Positions 29,320 through 38,312 of a stretch of 64,000 nucleotides of DNA are shown piece by piece (positions within the stretch are counted from its first letter, which is position 1; the number at the start of each line of letters is the position of its first letter). Origin of the DNA: Luteimonas sp. MC1572 (lineage in GTDB: Bacteria; Pseudomonadota; Gammaproteobacteria; Xanthomonadales; Xanthomonadaceae). The notes below the pieces were generated by a model. It did no database searches, was not told the DNA's origin, and was given only the letters and a program-made list of their open reading frames with translations. Where the stretch lies: contig NZ_CP067112.1 in NCBI RefSeq assembly GCF_016615815.1, positions 2,914,001-2,978,000 of the forward strand, in the 5' to 3' direction. The position numbers and the translations under genes are program-made.

Positions 29320-29939
29320 GCCGGCGCCGCGCCCAACGCCGCCGGCAACCGCGCCTGCGCAGCTTGCGCTGGCTGCCGCGCCTCGTGCTGCTGTGCCTGC
29401 TGTGGCTGGCGGGGGTGGCCGCGTGGATCGTCTACGTGGGCGGCCGCGACCAGGCCGGGCCGGCCGATGCCATCGTGGTGCTGGGTGCCGCCGCCTACGA
29501 CACGCGGCCGTCGCCGGTGTTCACCGAACGCATCCGCCATGGCATCGCGCTCTACGAACGCGGCTTTGCGCCGACCCTGGTGTTCACCGGCGGCTATGGC
29601 AGCGGCGCGCGTTTCTCCGAATCGCAGGTGGCGCGCACGTATGCGCTGCGCCAGGGCGTTCCGGACGACGCCATCCTGTTCGAAACCCTGTCGCGCACCA
29701 CCTTCCAGAACCTGGCGCAGGCGCGCGACGTGCTGTCCGAAAACGGCCTGCAGCGCGTGATCGTGGTCAGTGATCCGCTGCACATGGCGCGCGCGCTGCG
29801 GCTGTGCCGCCGGCTCGGCATCGACGCGCTCGGCTCGCCCACGCCGAGCAGCCGGTTCCGCAGCTTCCGCACGCAATGGCGGTTCCTCGCGCGCGAGGTG
29901 TACTTCTTCCACCGCGACGTGGTGGTCAGACCCGAGTAG
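29316..29939 (+). CDS. YdcF-like (DUF218) membrane-anchored protein
   Basis: Protein of 207 aa with an Arg-rich N-terminus, one membrane helix (about residues 22-42) and a DUF218/YdcF domain. Typical blocks are ADAIVVLGAA, the LVFTGGYGSGARFSES segment, the SRTTFQNLAQAR segment and VVSDPLHMARAL. Family members are linked to envelope or vancomycin-resistance-type (SanA) functions and bind nucleotide-like ligands, but the reaction is unknown. It is translationally coupled to the dehydratase-like gene by a 4-base overlap. Confidence 0.85.
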   Translation: MSRRRAQRRRQPRLRSLRWLPRLVLLCLLWLAGVAAWIVYVGGRDQAGPADAIVVLGAAAYDTRPSPVFTERIRHGIALYERGFAPTLVFTGGYGSGARFSESQVARTYALRQGVPDDAILFETLSRTTFQNLAQARDVLSENGLQRVIVVSDPLHMARALRLCRRLGIDALGSPTPSSRFRSFRTQWRFLAREVYFFHRDVVVRPE

Positions 29940-29955
29940 CGGCGGGGATGCCCGC

Positions 29956-30645
29956 TCAGGGCGTGGCGGACACCAGGGTCAGGCCTTCGCGCAGCAGCCA
30001 GCGCGTCGCGGCGGCACGGTCGGCCAGCGGCACGTCGACCAGCACGCCCACCAGCCAGCGGAAGGACCGGCAGCGCGCGTCGCGACTGGCGGCATCGCGA
30101 CCCTCCGACATCAGCCCGGCCATGAAGCCGTCATGCAGGAAGGTCGCGCTGACGGCGGCGGACTTCAGCACCTGGCGCGCCTGGACCGGATCGTAAGGCT
30201 GCGGCTGGCCCTGCAGGCCGGCGATTGCGACATCGGTAAAGGCGAGTGCGAAACGCTCGCGGCTGGCGCTGCCGAGGCGGTCGACCGTGCGCTGGAACGC
30301 GGCGACATCGCGTGCCGCATCGGGTTCGAACAGCGCGCACAGCGCCAGCGATTCGTCCGGCAGGCGCGAGCTGGCGTGCACCGCCTGGAACAGCCTGTCG
30401 ATCGTCGCGTCGGGCGCGCGCAGCAGCACGTCATCGCCCATCGCCAGCACCTGGCTGGCATCGATCCGCGACAGGTCGATCCCGTAGCCCTGCGCGCTGG
30501 CGGTGGAGGCGGCGCCAGCCAGCAGCACGGCCATCAAGGCGCCGCCGGCAAAGCGGCGCAGCGCCGGACGCGGTGCGAGGGCGATGGCGTCCGTGGCGAC
30601 GGGCGCGTTGCGGACAGTCATGGCGTGCCGGATGTGGTTGCTCAT
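29956..30645 (-). CDS. exported hypothetical protein
   Basis: Protein of 229 aa that I do not recognise. A hydrophobic segment at about residues 33-50, ending TASAQG, looks like a signal peptide cleaved near residue 51, so the mature protein (about 178 aa) would be periplasmic. The remainder is predicted mostly helical with two or three Cys. The start is uncertain: ATG 30645 (used here) gives a long n-region, while ATG 30621 gives a more usual signal length; neither has a good ribosome-binding site. Confidence 0.6.
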   Translation of the reverse strand: MSNHIRHAMTVRNAPVATDAIALAPRPALRRFAGGALMAVLLAGAASTASAQGYGIDLSRIDASQVLAMGDDVLLRAPDATIDRLFQAVHASSRLPDESLALCALFEPDAARDVAAFQRTVDRLGSASRERFALAFTDVAIAGLQGQPQPYDPVQARQVLKSAAVSATFLHDGFMAGLMSEGRDAASRDARCRSFRWLVGVLVDVPLADRAAATRWLLREGLTLVSATP

Positions 30646-30691
30646 CCGCGGAGTGTAGGCAGCGCCGGTGTGCGTTCGCTGAACCCGCGGC

Positions 30692-31585
30692 TCAGGCGTT
30701 GCGGCGGCGCACCGGGATGCCGCTCGCGGGGAAGCGTGCCACTTCGCCGCCGGCCTCGCGGATCGGCGCGCCGTGCGCGGGCGACCAGGCCATCGCGGTG
30801 ATCGTTTCCCACGTGGCCGGGAGCAGGTTGTCGGCGCCGCGCCAGTCTTCGTAGGCGGCCTGCGCCGCGGCAAAGCGCCCACGCCCGGTGAGCGCGCGCC
30901 GCCTGCCGGCCAGCGCGTTGGTCGCGCCCAGCGCGCGCAGTTCGCGCATGAGTGCCGGCATGTCGCGGTGGCCGTGCACCTCAACCTCGCGGTCGAGCAC
31001 CGGGTCGCGAAAGCCGGCCCGCATCAGCGCATCGCCGAAGCCGGCGATGGGCACGAACGGCGACACGTGCGCCTCGTCGTCGGCCGCCGCGAACGCCGCG
31101 CGCAGCTCGTGCAGGGTGTCGGGGCCGAACGTCGAGCACAGCAGCATGCCGCCCGGGCGCAGCACGCGGCGGAAGCCGGCGAACAGCGCGTCGAGGTCGT
31201 CCACCCACTGCACGCACAGGTTGCTGAAAAGCAGGTCGACGCTGTTGTCGGCCAGCGGCAGCAGGCGCGCATCCGCGCAGACGCGGTCGATGCGCCGCTG
31301 CAGCGGGTTCCAGCCGCGGCGCGGCGCCAGCTGGTGGAGCATCGGCAGCGCCAGGTCGATGGCCAGCACGCGCGCCTTCGGCCAGCGCGCGCGCAGCGCC
31401 AGCGCGGCACTGCCCGGACCGCTGCCGACATCCACCACGGTGTCGGGCACGCGCTCGCCGAGGTATTCCAGCGATTCCATCAGCCGCGCTTCCACGTCGC
31501 GCTGCAGCGCCGCCGCGGCGCCGTAGCCGGCAGCGGCGCGCGAGAAGGCGCGGCGCACCTGGCGGGTGTCGAAGGTGTCGGTCAT
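30692..31585 (-). CDS. bioC: malonyl-ACP O-methyltransferase BioC
   Basis: SAM-dependent methyltransferase that caps malonyl-ACP as its methyl ester to start pimelate synthesis for biotin. 297 aa. The SAM-binding motif I is VVDVGSGPGSAALAL (about residues 49-63). The segment FSNLCVQWVDDL and the RVLRPGGMLLCSTFGPDTLHELR block are BioC signatures. Its ATG overlaps the bioH stop (ATGA), giving a bioH-bioC unit separated from bioB-bioF by about 16 kb. Confidence 0.95.
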   Translation of the reverse strand: MTDTFDTRQVRRAFSRAAAGYGAAAALQRDVEARLMESLEYLGERVPDTVVDVGSGPGSAALALRARWPKARVLAIDLALPMLHQLAPRRGWNPLQRRIDRVCADARLLPLADNSVDLLFSNLCVQWVDDLDALFAGFRRVLRPGGMLLCSTFGPDTLHELRAAFAAADDEAHVSPFVPIAGFGDALMRAGFRDPVLDREVEVHGHRDMPALMRELRALGATNALAGRRRALTGRGRFAAAQAAYEDWRGADNLLPATWETITAMAWSPAHGAPIREAGGEVARFPASGIPVRRRNA

Positions 31586-32382
31586 GGCGATGCGTCTGCG
31601 GCAAGGAAGCCGCTGATCGCGGCCGCGACCTCGTCGGCATGGGTGAGGAACGGCGCGTGGCCGGCGTGTTCGACCTGGACGAACTGCGACGCAGGCGTGC
31701 GCGCCGCCGCGGCGCGCATCGCGCGCGGATCCACCACGCGATCGCGGCGCCCGGCCAGCCACAGGCTGGGCACGCGCAGCGCGGGCAGCAGCGGCCGCTG
31801 GTCGACGCTGCCGAGCAGGTCGAGGCCGTCGGCCAGCGCCGATGCCGGCGGCTCGCCGCGCGCGAAGATCTCGGCGCGCAGGGCGCGAAGCTCGCCCTTC
31901 GGATCGTCGGAACCGAAGGCTTCCAGCGCGATGAAGCGCTCCAGCGTGCCGTGGTAGTCCTCGCGCAGCCCGCGTGCGAAGCCGGCGAAGATCTCCGCCG
32001 ACATGCCGAAGCGGCCGTCGTCGTCGCCCGCGGCCGCCGGGTCGCGCACGAAGCGCGGCGCCGAGCACACCATCGCCAGCGCCGGCACGCGCTCCGGGCG
32101 CGTGGCCGCGGCGTGCAGCGCCACCATCCCGCCCAGCGACCAGCCCAGCCACGGCGCCACAGGCACACGCGCGGCGATCGCGGCGGCGCAGGCTTCCGGC
32201 GCGAGCGGGACATCGCTGTCGCGGCTGCGGCCGTGCCCCGGCAGGTCCACCACATGCAGGGTGAAGCGGTCCTCGAGGCGTGCCACCAGCGGCGCGAACA
32301 CGCCGCCGTGCATCGCCCAGCCGTGCAGCAGCACCAGCGGCGCGCCTTGGCCGCGGACTTCGACGTGCAGGTTCGTGCTCAC
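31582..32382 (-). CDS. bioH: pimeloyl-ACP methyl ester esterase BioH
   Basis: Alpha/beta hydrolase that removes the methyl group from pimeloyl-ACP methyl ester, ending the chain-elongation phase of biotin synthesis. 266 aa. HGWAMHG forms the oxyanion region, GWSLGGM the nucleophile elbow, and VEHAGHAPF holds the catalytic His. The start is the GTG at 32382, giving MSTNLHVEV, because upstream sequence has no family similarity. A BirA-type operator and promoter lie 90-145 bases upstream on the same strand. Confidence 0.93.
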   Translation of the reverse strand: MSTNLHVEVRGQGAPLVLLHGWAMHGGVFAPLVARLEDRFTLHVVDLPGHGRSRDSDVPLAPEACAAAIAARVPVAPWLGWSLGGMVALHAAATRPERVPALAMVCSAPRFVRDPAAAGDDDGRFGMSAEIFAGFARGLREDYHGTLERFIALEAFGSDDPKGELRALRAEIFARGEPPASALADGLDLLGSVDQRPLLPALRVPSLWLAGRRDRVVDPRAMRAAAARTPASQFVQVEHAGHAPFLTHADEVAAAISGFLAADASP

Positions 32383-32472
32383 GCCGCAGTCGGTACCTTG
32401 TGGTGCGGGGCTGGAATGTCCCTGTCGAAGGGCATGGCGGATTTCCGTAGAGAGCGGCGCAGTGAACCGGGA

Positions 32473-32526
32473 AGTCTGGAAACCGGGTCCGACCCTGTCA
32501 ACCAGACGCGGAGCCCGGTGGTTGAC
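32473..32526 (-). promoter_or_regulatory. BirA-type biotin operator and promoter of bioHC
   Basis: Inverted half-sites GTCAACC (32497-32503) and GGTTGAC (32520-32526) are separated by 16 bases, the layout of BirA operators (TTGTNAACC-N14-16-GGTTNACAA). Reading left on the minus strand, TTGACA (32501-32496) is a perfect -35 inside the operator, followed after 17 bases by CAGACT (32478-32473) as -10. The same arrangement, including the shared GGTTTCCAGACT stretch, lies upstream of bioB at 51080-51133. Confidence 0.75.
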
Positions 32527-32565
32527 GGAAGGGGTCCGCGGCCGAGGCTGGCCCCATGGACCGCG

Positions 32566-32611
32566 GCAATCTGGCCCTATGATCGCACCCGCGGCCCTCG
32601 CAATCTGGCCC
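32566..32611 (+). repeat. direct repeats upstream of gabT
   Basis: GCAATCTGGCCC occurs at 32566-32577 and again at 32600-32611, in direct orientation, start to start 34 bases. A third partial copy (CTGGCCCC) is at 32548-32555. They lie immediately before gabT and next to a MocR/GabR-type regulator gene. That family often binds paired direct repeats, so they are candidate operators. Confidence 0.35.
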
Positions 32612-32631
32612 CAAAGCACAGGAGCCCGATC

Positions 32632-33927
32632 GTGACCGACAGTACCCGCCTGCAGCAGCGCCGCATGGCCGCGATTCCCCGCGGCGTGGCGACCGCGATG
32701 ACCAACTTCGCCGAACGCGCAGAGAACGCCGAGCTCTGGGACACCGACGGACAGCGCTTCGTCGATTTCGCCGGCGGCATCGCCGTGCTCAATGTCGGCC
32801 ACCGCCACCCGAAAGTGATGGCGGCGGTGCGTGACCAGCTCGACCGCTACACCCACACCGCGTTCCAGGTGATGGCCTACGAGCCCTACGTGGCACTGGC
32901 CGAACGCCTGAACGCGCTGGCGCCGATTGACGGTCCGGCCAAGACGATCCTGTTCTCGACAGGCGCCGAGGCGGTGGAGAACGCGGTCAAGATCGCCCGT
33001 GCGGCGACCGGCCGCCGTGCGGTGATCGCGTTTTCGGGCGGCTTCCACGGCCGCAGCTTCATGGCGATGGCGATGACCGGCAAGACCGTGCCGTACAAGC
33101 GCGGCTTCGGCCCGTTGCCCGGCGACGTCCACCACCTGCCGTTCCCCGCCGCGCACCGCGGTGGCACGGTGGAAGAGAGCCTTGCGGCGCTGGACAGCCT
33201 GTTCCGCACCGACGTGTCGCCAGAGGACGTGGCGGCGATCGTGATCGAGCCGGTGCAGGGCGAAGGCGGCTTCCTGCCGGCGCCGGCCGGACTGATGCGC
33301 GCGCTGCGAGAGATCGCCGACGCGCATGGCATCGCGCTGGTCGCCGACGAGGTGCAGACCGGCTTCGGTCGCACCGGGCGGATGTTCGGCATCGAACACT
33401 CGGACGTCCGCCCCGACCTGATGGTCGTGGCCAAGTCGCTTGCCGGCGGCTTTCCGCTGTCCGGCGTGATCGGCCGCGCCGCACTGATGGATGCGGCCGA
33501 GCCCGGCGGGCTGGGCGGCACCTATGCCGGCTCGCCGATCGCCTGCGCAGCCGCACTCGCCGTGCTGGACGTGATCGAGGAGGAGGGCCTGCTGGAGCGC
33601 GCGCGCGTGCTCGGCGAGCGCGTGCTCGCGCGCCTGGCGGCATTCGCGCAGCGCGACGACCTGCGCCCGGTCGGCAACGTCCGCGGCCTCGGCTCGATGC
33701 TCGCCTTCGACCTGCTCGCCCGCCGCGGCGACGCCGCGCCGGATCCGGCCGCGACCCGCGCGGTGCTGCAGCGGGCGCATGCGCTGGGCCTGGTGCTGCT
33801 GGGCTGCGGCGGCCAGGGCGAGTCGATCCGCCTGCTGTATCCGCTGACGATTTCCGATGGCGTGTTCGACGAGGGCATGGCGCTGCTGGAACAGGCGCTG
33901 CTGCTGCCGTCGGACGCCGCGGCCTGA
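32632..33927 (+). CDS. gabT: 4-aminobutyrate aminotransferase (GabT-type)
   Basis: Class III PLP aminotransferase, 431 aa, that moves the amino group of 4-aminobutyrate (or a related omega-amino acid) to 2-oxoglutarate, giving succinate semialdehyde. PLP-lysine is Lys268 in VVAKSLAGG. The segments STGAEAVENAVKIARAATG, GGFHGRSFMAMAMTGK and VADEVQTGFGRTG are intact and GabT-like. Start is GTG 32632 with AGGAG at 32620-32624, 7 bases upstream. It is followed by a MocR-like regulator, and the partner dehydrogenase GabD is 10.6 kb further along the same strand. Confidence 0.92.
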   Translation: MTDSTRLQQRRMAAIPRGVATAMTNFAERAENAELWDTDGQRFVDFAGGIAVLNVGHRHPKVMAAVRDQLDRYTHTAFQVMAYEPYVALAERLNALAPIDGPAKTILFSTGAEAVENAVKIARAATGRRAVIAFSGGFHGRSFMAMAMTGKTVPYKRGFGPLPGDVHHLPFPAAHRGGTVEESLAALDSLFRTDVSPEDVAAIVIEPVQGEGGFLPAPAGLMRALREIADAHGIALVADEVQTGFGRTGRMFGIEHSDVRPDLMVVAKSLAGGFPLSGVIGRAALMDAAEPGGLGGTYAGSPIACAAALAVLDVIEEEGLLERARVLGERVLARLAAFAQRDDLRPVGNVRGLGSMLAFDLLARRGDAAPDPAATRAVLQRAHALGLVLLGCGGQGESIRLLYPLTISDGVFDEGMALLEQALLLPSDAAA

Positions 33928-33982
33928 CGCGCGGGCCGGCATCGGTGTCCTGCGGCTACCATTCGGCGGTCCTGCGCATGCG

Positions 33983-35791
33983 ATGCCGCCGATGAAGCCC
34001 GAACCGCGCGCGCTCGACCAGCTCAACCTCGCCCTCGACCCGGCCGCGCCGCTGAGCCTGCAGCACCAGCTCCGGCAGCAGATCGTCGACGCCATGCACC
34101 GCGCCGTGCTGCGGCCCGGGCAGCGCCTGCCGTCGTCACGGCAGCTCGCCGAACGCATCGGCGTGTCGCGCAATACCGTCAGCCTGGCCTATGACGGCTT
34201 GCTGGCCGATGGCTACCTCTCGAGTCGCTCGCGCAGCGGCGTGTACGTGGCCGCGGACGTGGTCGGGGCGCGGATCGGCGCCGGGCGGCGGCGGCGCGAT
34301 CCTGCATCGCCGCTGGCCGCGCGCCTGCCAGCGGAGCCCGAGGACACCGGCTTCCGCTGTCCGCAGCATTGGCACCGCTATCCCTTCTCGTTCATCGACG
34401 GCCGCGTCGACGCCGAACTGACTCCGGCCGCGGAATGGGGCGAAGCCATCCGGCTGGCCGGGTCCCGCCACGAAGTGCAGCAGTGGCACCAGGAAGGCGG
34501 CGACAACGACGACGCCATGCTGGTGGAGGAGATCCGCGGCAAGATCCTGCCGATGCGCGGCATCCAGGCCGGCGCCGACGAAGTTCTCGTAACGCTGTCG
34601 AGCACGCATGCCCTGCAGATCGCGGGGGAACTGCTGGTCAGGCGCGGCACGCCGGTGGTGCTGGAGCGCCCGACCGATCCCGCGTTCGAGCGCCGGCTCC
34701 GCGCGCGCCATGCGGACGTTTCGATGCTCGACCCCGACCCGCTCGCGCCGCTGCCACCGGGTGCGGTGGTGGTGACCAGCCGACGGCACGGCTTCGCCTC
34801 CGGCTCGAACGACCCCGGACGGCTGCTGGCGCGCGTCGCGGCCGCGGACGGGGTATTGATCGAACACGACGTGCCGTCCGGCGTCCAGGACACCGGCCGC
34901 GTCGCTTCCGCGCTGCGCGCCTTCGACCAGGACGGCCGGGTGGTCTACGCCGGCGGGCTGGCGCCGGCGGTGTCGTACGGCGAGCCTCCGGGCATGCTGG
35001 TCGCGCCGGCGGCACTGATTGAGCGCGCGCGCGAGCTGCGCGCCCGGCAGGGCACCATCCCGCCGCGCCTGATGCAGCGCGCCTGGGCGTACTTCATCGG
35101 GCTCGGCCACTATTCGTCAGCACTGGTCCGCGCCGGACGCGTGCTGGCCGAGCGCCGCACGGCGCTGCGCGACGCCCTCAACCACTACCTGCACGAACGG
35201 GTCAGCATCGAGACCGCGCCCGGCGCCAGTGCGTACTGGGTGAGCGTGCCCGTCGGAATGGATGCGCGCGAGCTGGCGCGCCAGGCCGCCGGGATCGGCG
35301 TGCTGGTCGAACCCGGCTGCCACCGCGACGGCCGCGAGGCGCTGTGCATGGGCGTAACCGGCATTTCCGCCGCGCGCATCCGCGAGGGCGTGCGCCACCT
35401 GGCGCGGCTGGTGCGCGGCGATCTGTCGCCGTCGTCGCGCCGGATGGAAGACGAGCCCAGCGCACCCCTGCGCGGCAAGGCGCTGCGCCGTGCGATCGCC
35501 GGCGCTTCGCTGCTTTACAGCACGGTGTATGGCGCGCCCTGCACGCTGGAGATCCACGCCGACGGCGACCTGGCCGGCACCGCGGGCTACGCCGGCGAGG
35601 ACTGCGACCGCGGCCACTGGTGGATCGAAGACGATCGCTGGTACCGGCAGTGGCGGCAATGGGCCTACGGCGAGGCGACCGGTTACTCGGTGGTGGTCGA
35701 CGGCGACCAGGTGCGCTTCTTCGGCGAGGACGGGTTCCTCGCCGATACGGCGGTGCTGACGCGCTGGCCAACCCGGCGCCGCGCGCGCTAG
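33983..35791 (+). CDS. MocR-like regulator lacking the PLP lysine, with C-terminal extension
   Basis: GntR/MocR-family transcription factor, 602 aa: winged-helix DNA-binding domain (about residues 22-92, SSRQLAERIGVSRNTVSLAYDGL) joined to a fold-type I aminotransferase-like domain (about 150-490). At the position where MocR proteins have Y-x-G-T-F-S-K, this one reads YAGGLAP (322-328), so the PLP-binding Lys is replaced by Pro328. The usual EDDY block is EHDV. The enzyme-like half probably cannot form the PLP aldimine. Residues about 505-602 add a domain rich in Trp and Gly (GHWWIEDDRWYRQW) not seen in ordinary MocR proteins. Likely controls gabT. ATG 33983 chosen; ATG 33992 is possible. Confidence 0.82.
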   Translation: MPPMKPEPRALDQLNLALDPAAPLSLQHQLRQQIVDAMHRAVLRPGQRLPSSRQLAERIGVSRNTVSLAYDGLLADGYLSSRSRSGVYVAADVVGARIGAGRRRRDPASPLAARLPAEPEDTGFRCPQHWHRYPFSFIDGRVDAELTPAAEWGEAIRLAGSRHEVQQWHQEGGDNDDAMLVEEIRGKILPMRGIQAGADEVLVTLSSTHALQIAGELLVRRGTPVVLERPTDPAFERRLRARHADVSMLDPDPLAPLPPGAVVVTSRRHGFASGSNDPGRLLARVAAADGVLIEHDVPSGVQDTGRVASALRAFDQDGRVVYAGGLAPAVSYGEPPGMLVAPAALIERARELRARQGTIPPRLMQRAWAYFIGLGHYSSALVRAGRVLAERRTALRDALNHYLHERVSIETAPGASAYWVSVPVGMDARELARQAAGIGVLVEPGCHRDGREALCMGVTGISAARIREGVRHLARLVRGDLSPSSRRMEDEPSAPLRGKALRRAIAGASLLYSTVYGAPCTLEIHADGDLAGTAGYAGEDCDRGHWWIEDDRWYRQWRQWAYGEATGYSVVVDGDQVRFFGEDGFLADTAVLTRWPTRRRAR

Positions 35792-35804
35792 GGCGCCTAC
35801 TGCG

Positions 35805-38312
35805 TCACGGGCACAGGCTGCGGATGCCGTGCGCGGCCAGCGCGGCGTCCATCCACAGATAGGTGTCGTCGTCGGAGAAGTAGTAGTAGGCGCTGCGGTT
35901 GGGCAGGATCAGCACCGTGATGCCGCCATAGCCGGACATCAGCGGAATCCACAGCTCGCCGCTGCAGCCGGCCATCCGGCCGCCCACGTCGTGCGCCCAG
36001 AAGCCGTTGTTGTAGCGATAGCCGGCGAGCGGGGCGAGGCCGCGGTCCGCGGGATCGCGCTGCAGGGCGGCATCGAGCTGGCCCTGGTCAAGGACGGCCT
36101 GCGACTGGCTGCCGCTGGCAAGGAAGTCGGTGATCCGGGCGACGTCGTTGCGCGTCCACATCAGCCCCCAGCCGGTGAAGGGCTGGATCGTCGCGTCGTA
36201 GGTACGTCGGGTGAAATCGGCGGTGCGGCCCACGCCCAGCGGCAGCAGCACGTCACCGAGCACGGTGTCGGCGTAGATGTCGGCGGCCGCGCCCTCCAGC
36301 GCCTTCAGGCGTGCGTTCATCGCGGTACCGAGGATGTAGGTGTCGGAGCTGTGGTAGACCCAGCGGCTCCCCGGCTGCGCCTTTCGGCTGTAGTGGCTGC
36401 AGCTGTAGCCGATCTTGGCCGCATGGGTCTCGGCCAGGAACAGGCCGTTGGTGTGGGTCGCACCCTCGTCGCTCATGTAGCCCGCCAGCGCGTAGTTGCC
36501 GGTGGCCATGTCCAGCGCATTGCCGAAGGTCACGTCGTTCCAGCTGCCGTTCGCGGCGCAGGCCGGGACGTGGCTGCCGATGATCTGGTCGAAGGTGCCC
36601 GGATGGCTGGCCTCCAGGCGCATCATCGCCAGCCCGGCGAACACGCTCTTGGCGGCCGAGTACGACGGCACGACCAGCGACTCGCAGTAGGGATACGCGC
36701 CGCGACGGGTGGTGCATCCGCCGCTGTAGTGGATGCCGTCGATGACGAAGCCCACCAGCGACACGTGCTGCGGATCCTTGCCGTTGGGCGCTGCGAACTT
36801 CGCCGGATCGGTGCCCGGGTAGTCCTGGGCCAGCGCGGACAGGGGCCGGACCGGCATGCGGCCGGCGACGTCGGCCTGGTGATCGGCGACCACGCTGGCC
36901 GCGCCGGCAACCGCCGCCGGCGTGTAGTCGCTGGCCAGCAGTCCCCACATGTCGACCTTGAAATACAGGCAGGTCTCCGAGGCGATCTGGTAGGCCACCT
37001 TCGATACCGCGCCGTCGTCCCGGAACAGGAACGTAAGCACGCCGTTGTGCATGCAGTTGGCGTTCTTCTGCTGCAGCGCGAACGGCAACGCCACGCGGCT
37101 GTAGCCGTTGTCGCCAGCCTCATCCCACACGCGGCCGGGCGACAGCACGTATTCCCAGTGCGGATGGAGGGCGGGCACCGAGTCGCGCCGCACCGGCACG
37201 ATGTGGCTGCCGGTCTGCACCAGCTCGAAATCGAATTCCGGCAGGTGCTTGAGCGGGCTGTCCTGGCTGCCGGTGTAGCGGAAGCTGTCCACGTGCTCGG
37301 TGAAACCGCCGGCGGTGGCCTCGCCCGACAGCGTGAGCCGGCCCGCAAAGGTGTTGCCGGGTGTCGCCGCGCCCGCGGGGAGCGCGTAGTGGGCGTAGTC
37401 GAGCGGCGCGCCGGGCGCGGTGCCGCTCATCAGCGTGGTGAAGCCGAGCTGGCTGCGGGCCACGTTGCCATTGCCGGGCAGCGGATCGAAATCGCCACCG
37501 CCACCCGGTGCCGTGGTGGCGGTGGCGGACAGCGCAATGCCGACCTGCGCGTGGTCGGGATCATTCGAGGCGATCACCAGCGTGCCGGAGAAGCTTCCGG
37601 CGGCAAGCGGTGCGAAGCGCAGCTGGACCTGGCAGCTCGCGCCGGGCGCCAGGGTGCCGCAGTCGTGCGCGGTGATGCTGAAGGGCGCGACGGGCGCGAC
37701 CACCTGCGAAACCACCAGCGCCGCGGTGCCGGCGTTGGCGACCGTCGCCACCACGTTCGCGCTTGCACCGACCGCAACGCTGCCAAACCCCAGGCTCGCC
37801 GGCACCACGATGTCCGGCCCGGTGGGCGCACCAGCGGTTCCGCTGACCACGACCGCGTGCCCGTAGCAGTAGTCGCCGGTAGTGGTGCCGCTGCCGCGCA
37901 GGCGCAGCAGCACCTGCGTGCTGTTGTCGATGCCGGCGGGCGAGGCGCCCGCGGTGTACGGGATGCCGTTGTCCTGGCCGTTGCCAAGCGTCAGCACTGC
38001 GGTCCAGCTGCCGCCACCGTTGGTGGAGACCTCCGCGTGGCAGAACTCGTTGCTCTCCAGCGAGCCGGCCGAGATCGTGAACTCCGCCCGCACCGCGCTG
38101 TATCCCGCGGTGGAGATCGCGCGGGTCGCGCTCGCCGCGCCGCGCAGTCGCAGCGTGCCCTGGTAAGCATCGACGCTGCCGCTGGTGGCCCAGCCGGCGA
38201 TGCCTCCGGCGAAGTCGACGGCGAACACCGTGCTCGCGCGCGCCGTGGCGGACAGCGCCAACCCCAGTGCCAACGACACCACGACCGATCCCGCGAAGAC
38301 AGGCAGCTTCAT
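35805..38312 (-). CDS. secreted SxxK serine hydrolase with N-terminal Ig-like domains
   Basis: Exported 835-aa protein. Signal peptide (residues 1-25, ending ARA), a carbohydrate-binding-like beta domain (about 26-145), a choice-of-anchor-D/ASPM-SPD-2-Hydin Ig-like domain (about 160-260), and a large beta-lactamase-family serine hydrolase region (about 290-835). The SxxK nucleophile is Ser552 with Lys555 in PSYSAAKS; the YHSSD segment matches the Tyr of the YxN motif. Esterase, amidase or peptidase activity is expected, not necessarily beta-lactam hydrolysis. It is a paralogue of the hydrolase at 45979-47766. It is the only minus-strand gene inside the island. Confidence 0.82.
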   Translation of the reverse strand: MKLPVFAGSVVVSLALGLALSATARASTVFAVDFAGGIAGWATSGSVDAYQGTLRLRGAASATRAISTAGYSAVRAEFTISAGSLESNEFCHAEVSTNGGGSWTAVLTLGNGQDNGIPYTAGASPAGIDNSTQVLLRLRGSGTTTGDYCYGHAVVVSGTAGAPTGPDIVVPASLGFGSVAVGASANVVATVANAGTAALVVSQVVAPVAPFSITAHDCGTLAPGASCQVQLRFAPLAAGSFSGTLVIASNDPDHAQVGIALSATATTAPGGGGDFDPLPGNGNVARSQLGFTTLMSGTAPGAPLDYAHYALPAGAATPGNTFAGRLTLSGEATAGGFTEHVDSFRYTGSQDSPLKHLPEFDFELVQTGSHIVPVRRDSVPALHPHWEYVLSPGRVWDEAGDNGYSRVALPFALQQKNANCMHNGVLTFLFRDDGAVSKVAYQIASETCLYFKVDMWGLLASDYTPAAVAGAASVVADHQADVAGRMPVRPLSALAQDYPGTDPAKFAAPNGKDPQHVSLVGFVIDGIHYSGGCTTRRGAYPYCESLVVPSYSAAKSVFAGLAMMRLEASHPGTFDQIIGSHVPACAANGSWNDVTFGNALDMATGNYALAGYMSDEGATHTNGLFLAETHAAKIGYSCSHYSRKAQPGSRWVYHSSDTYILGTAMNARLKALEGAAADIYADTVLGDVLLPLGVGRTADFTRRTYDATIQPFTGWGLMWTRNDVARITDFLASGSQSQAVLDQGQLDAALQRDPADRGLAPLAGYRYNNGFWAHDVGGRMAGCSGELWIPLMSGYGGITVLILPNRSAYYYFSDDDTYLWMDAALAAHGIRSLCP

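Noticed and set aside
35805..38312. Call as a beta-lactamase resistance gene
   Set aside because: The SxxK and Tyr motifs only show the broad serine-hydrolase family; size, Ig-like domains and neighbours do not fit a resistance enzyme.
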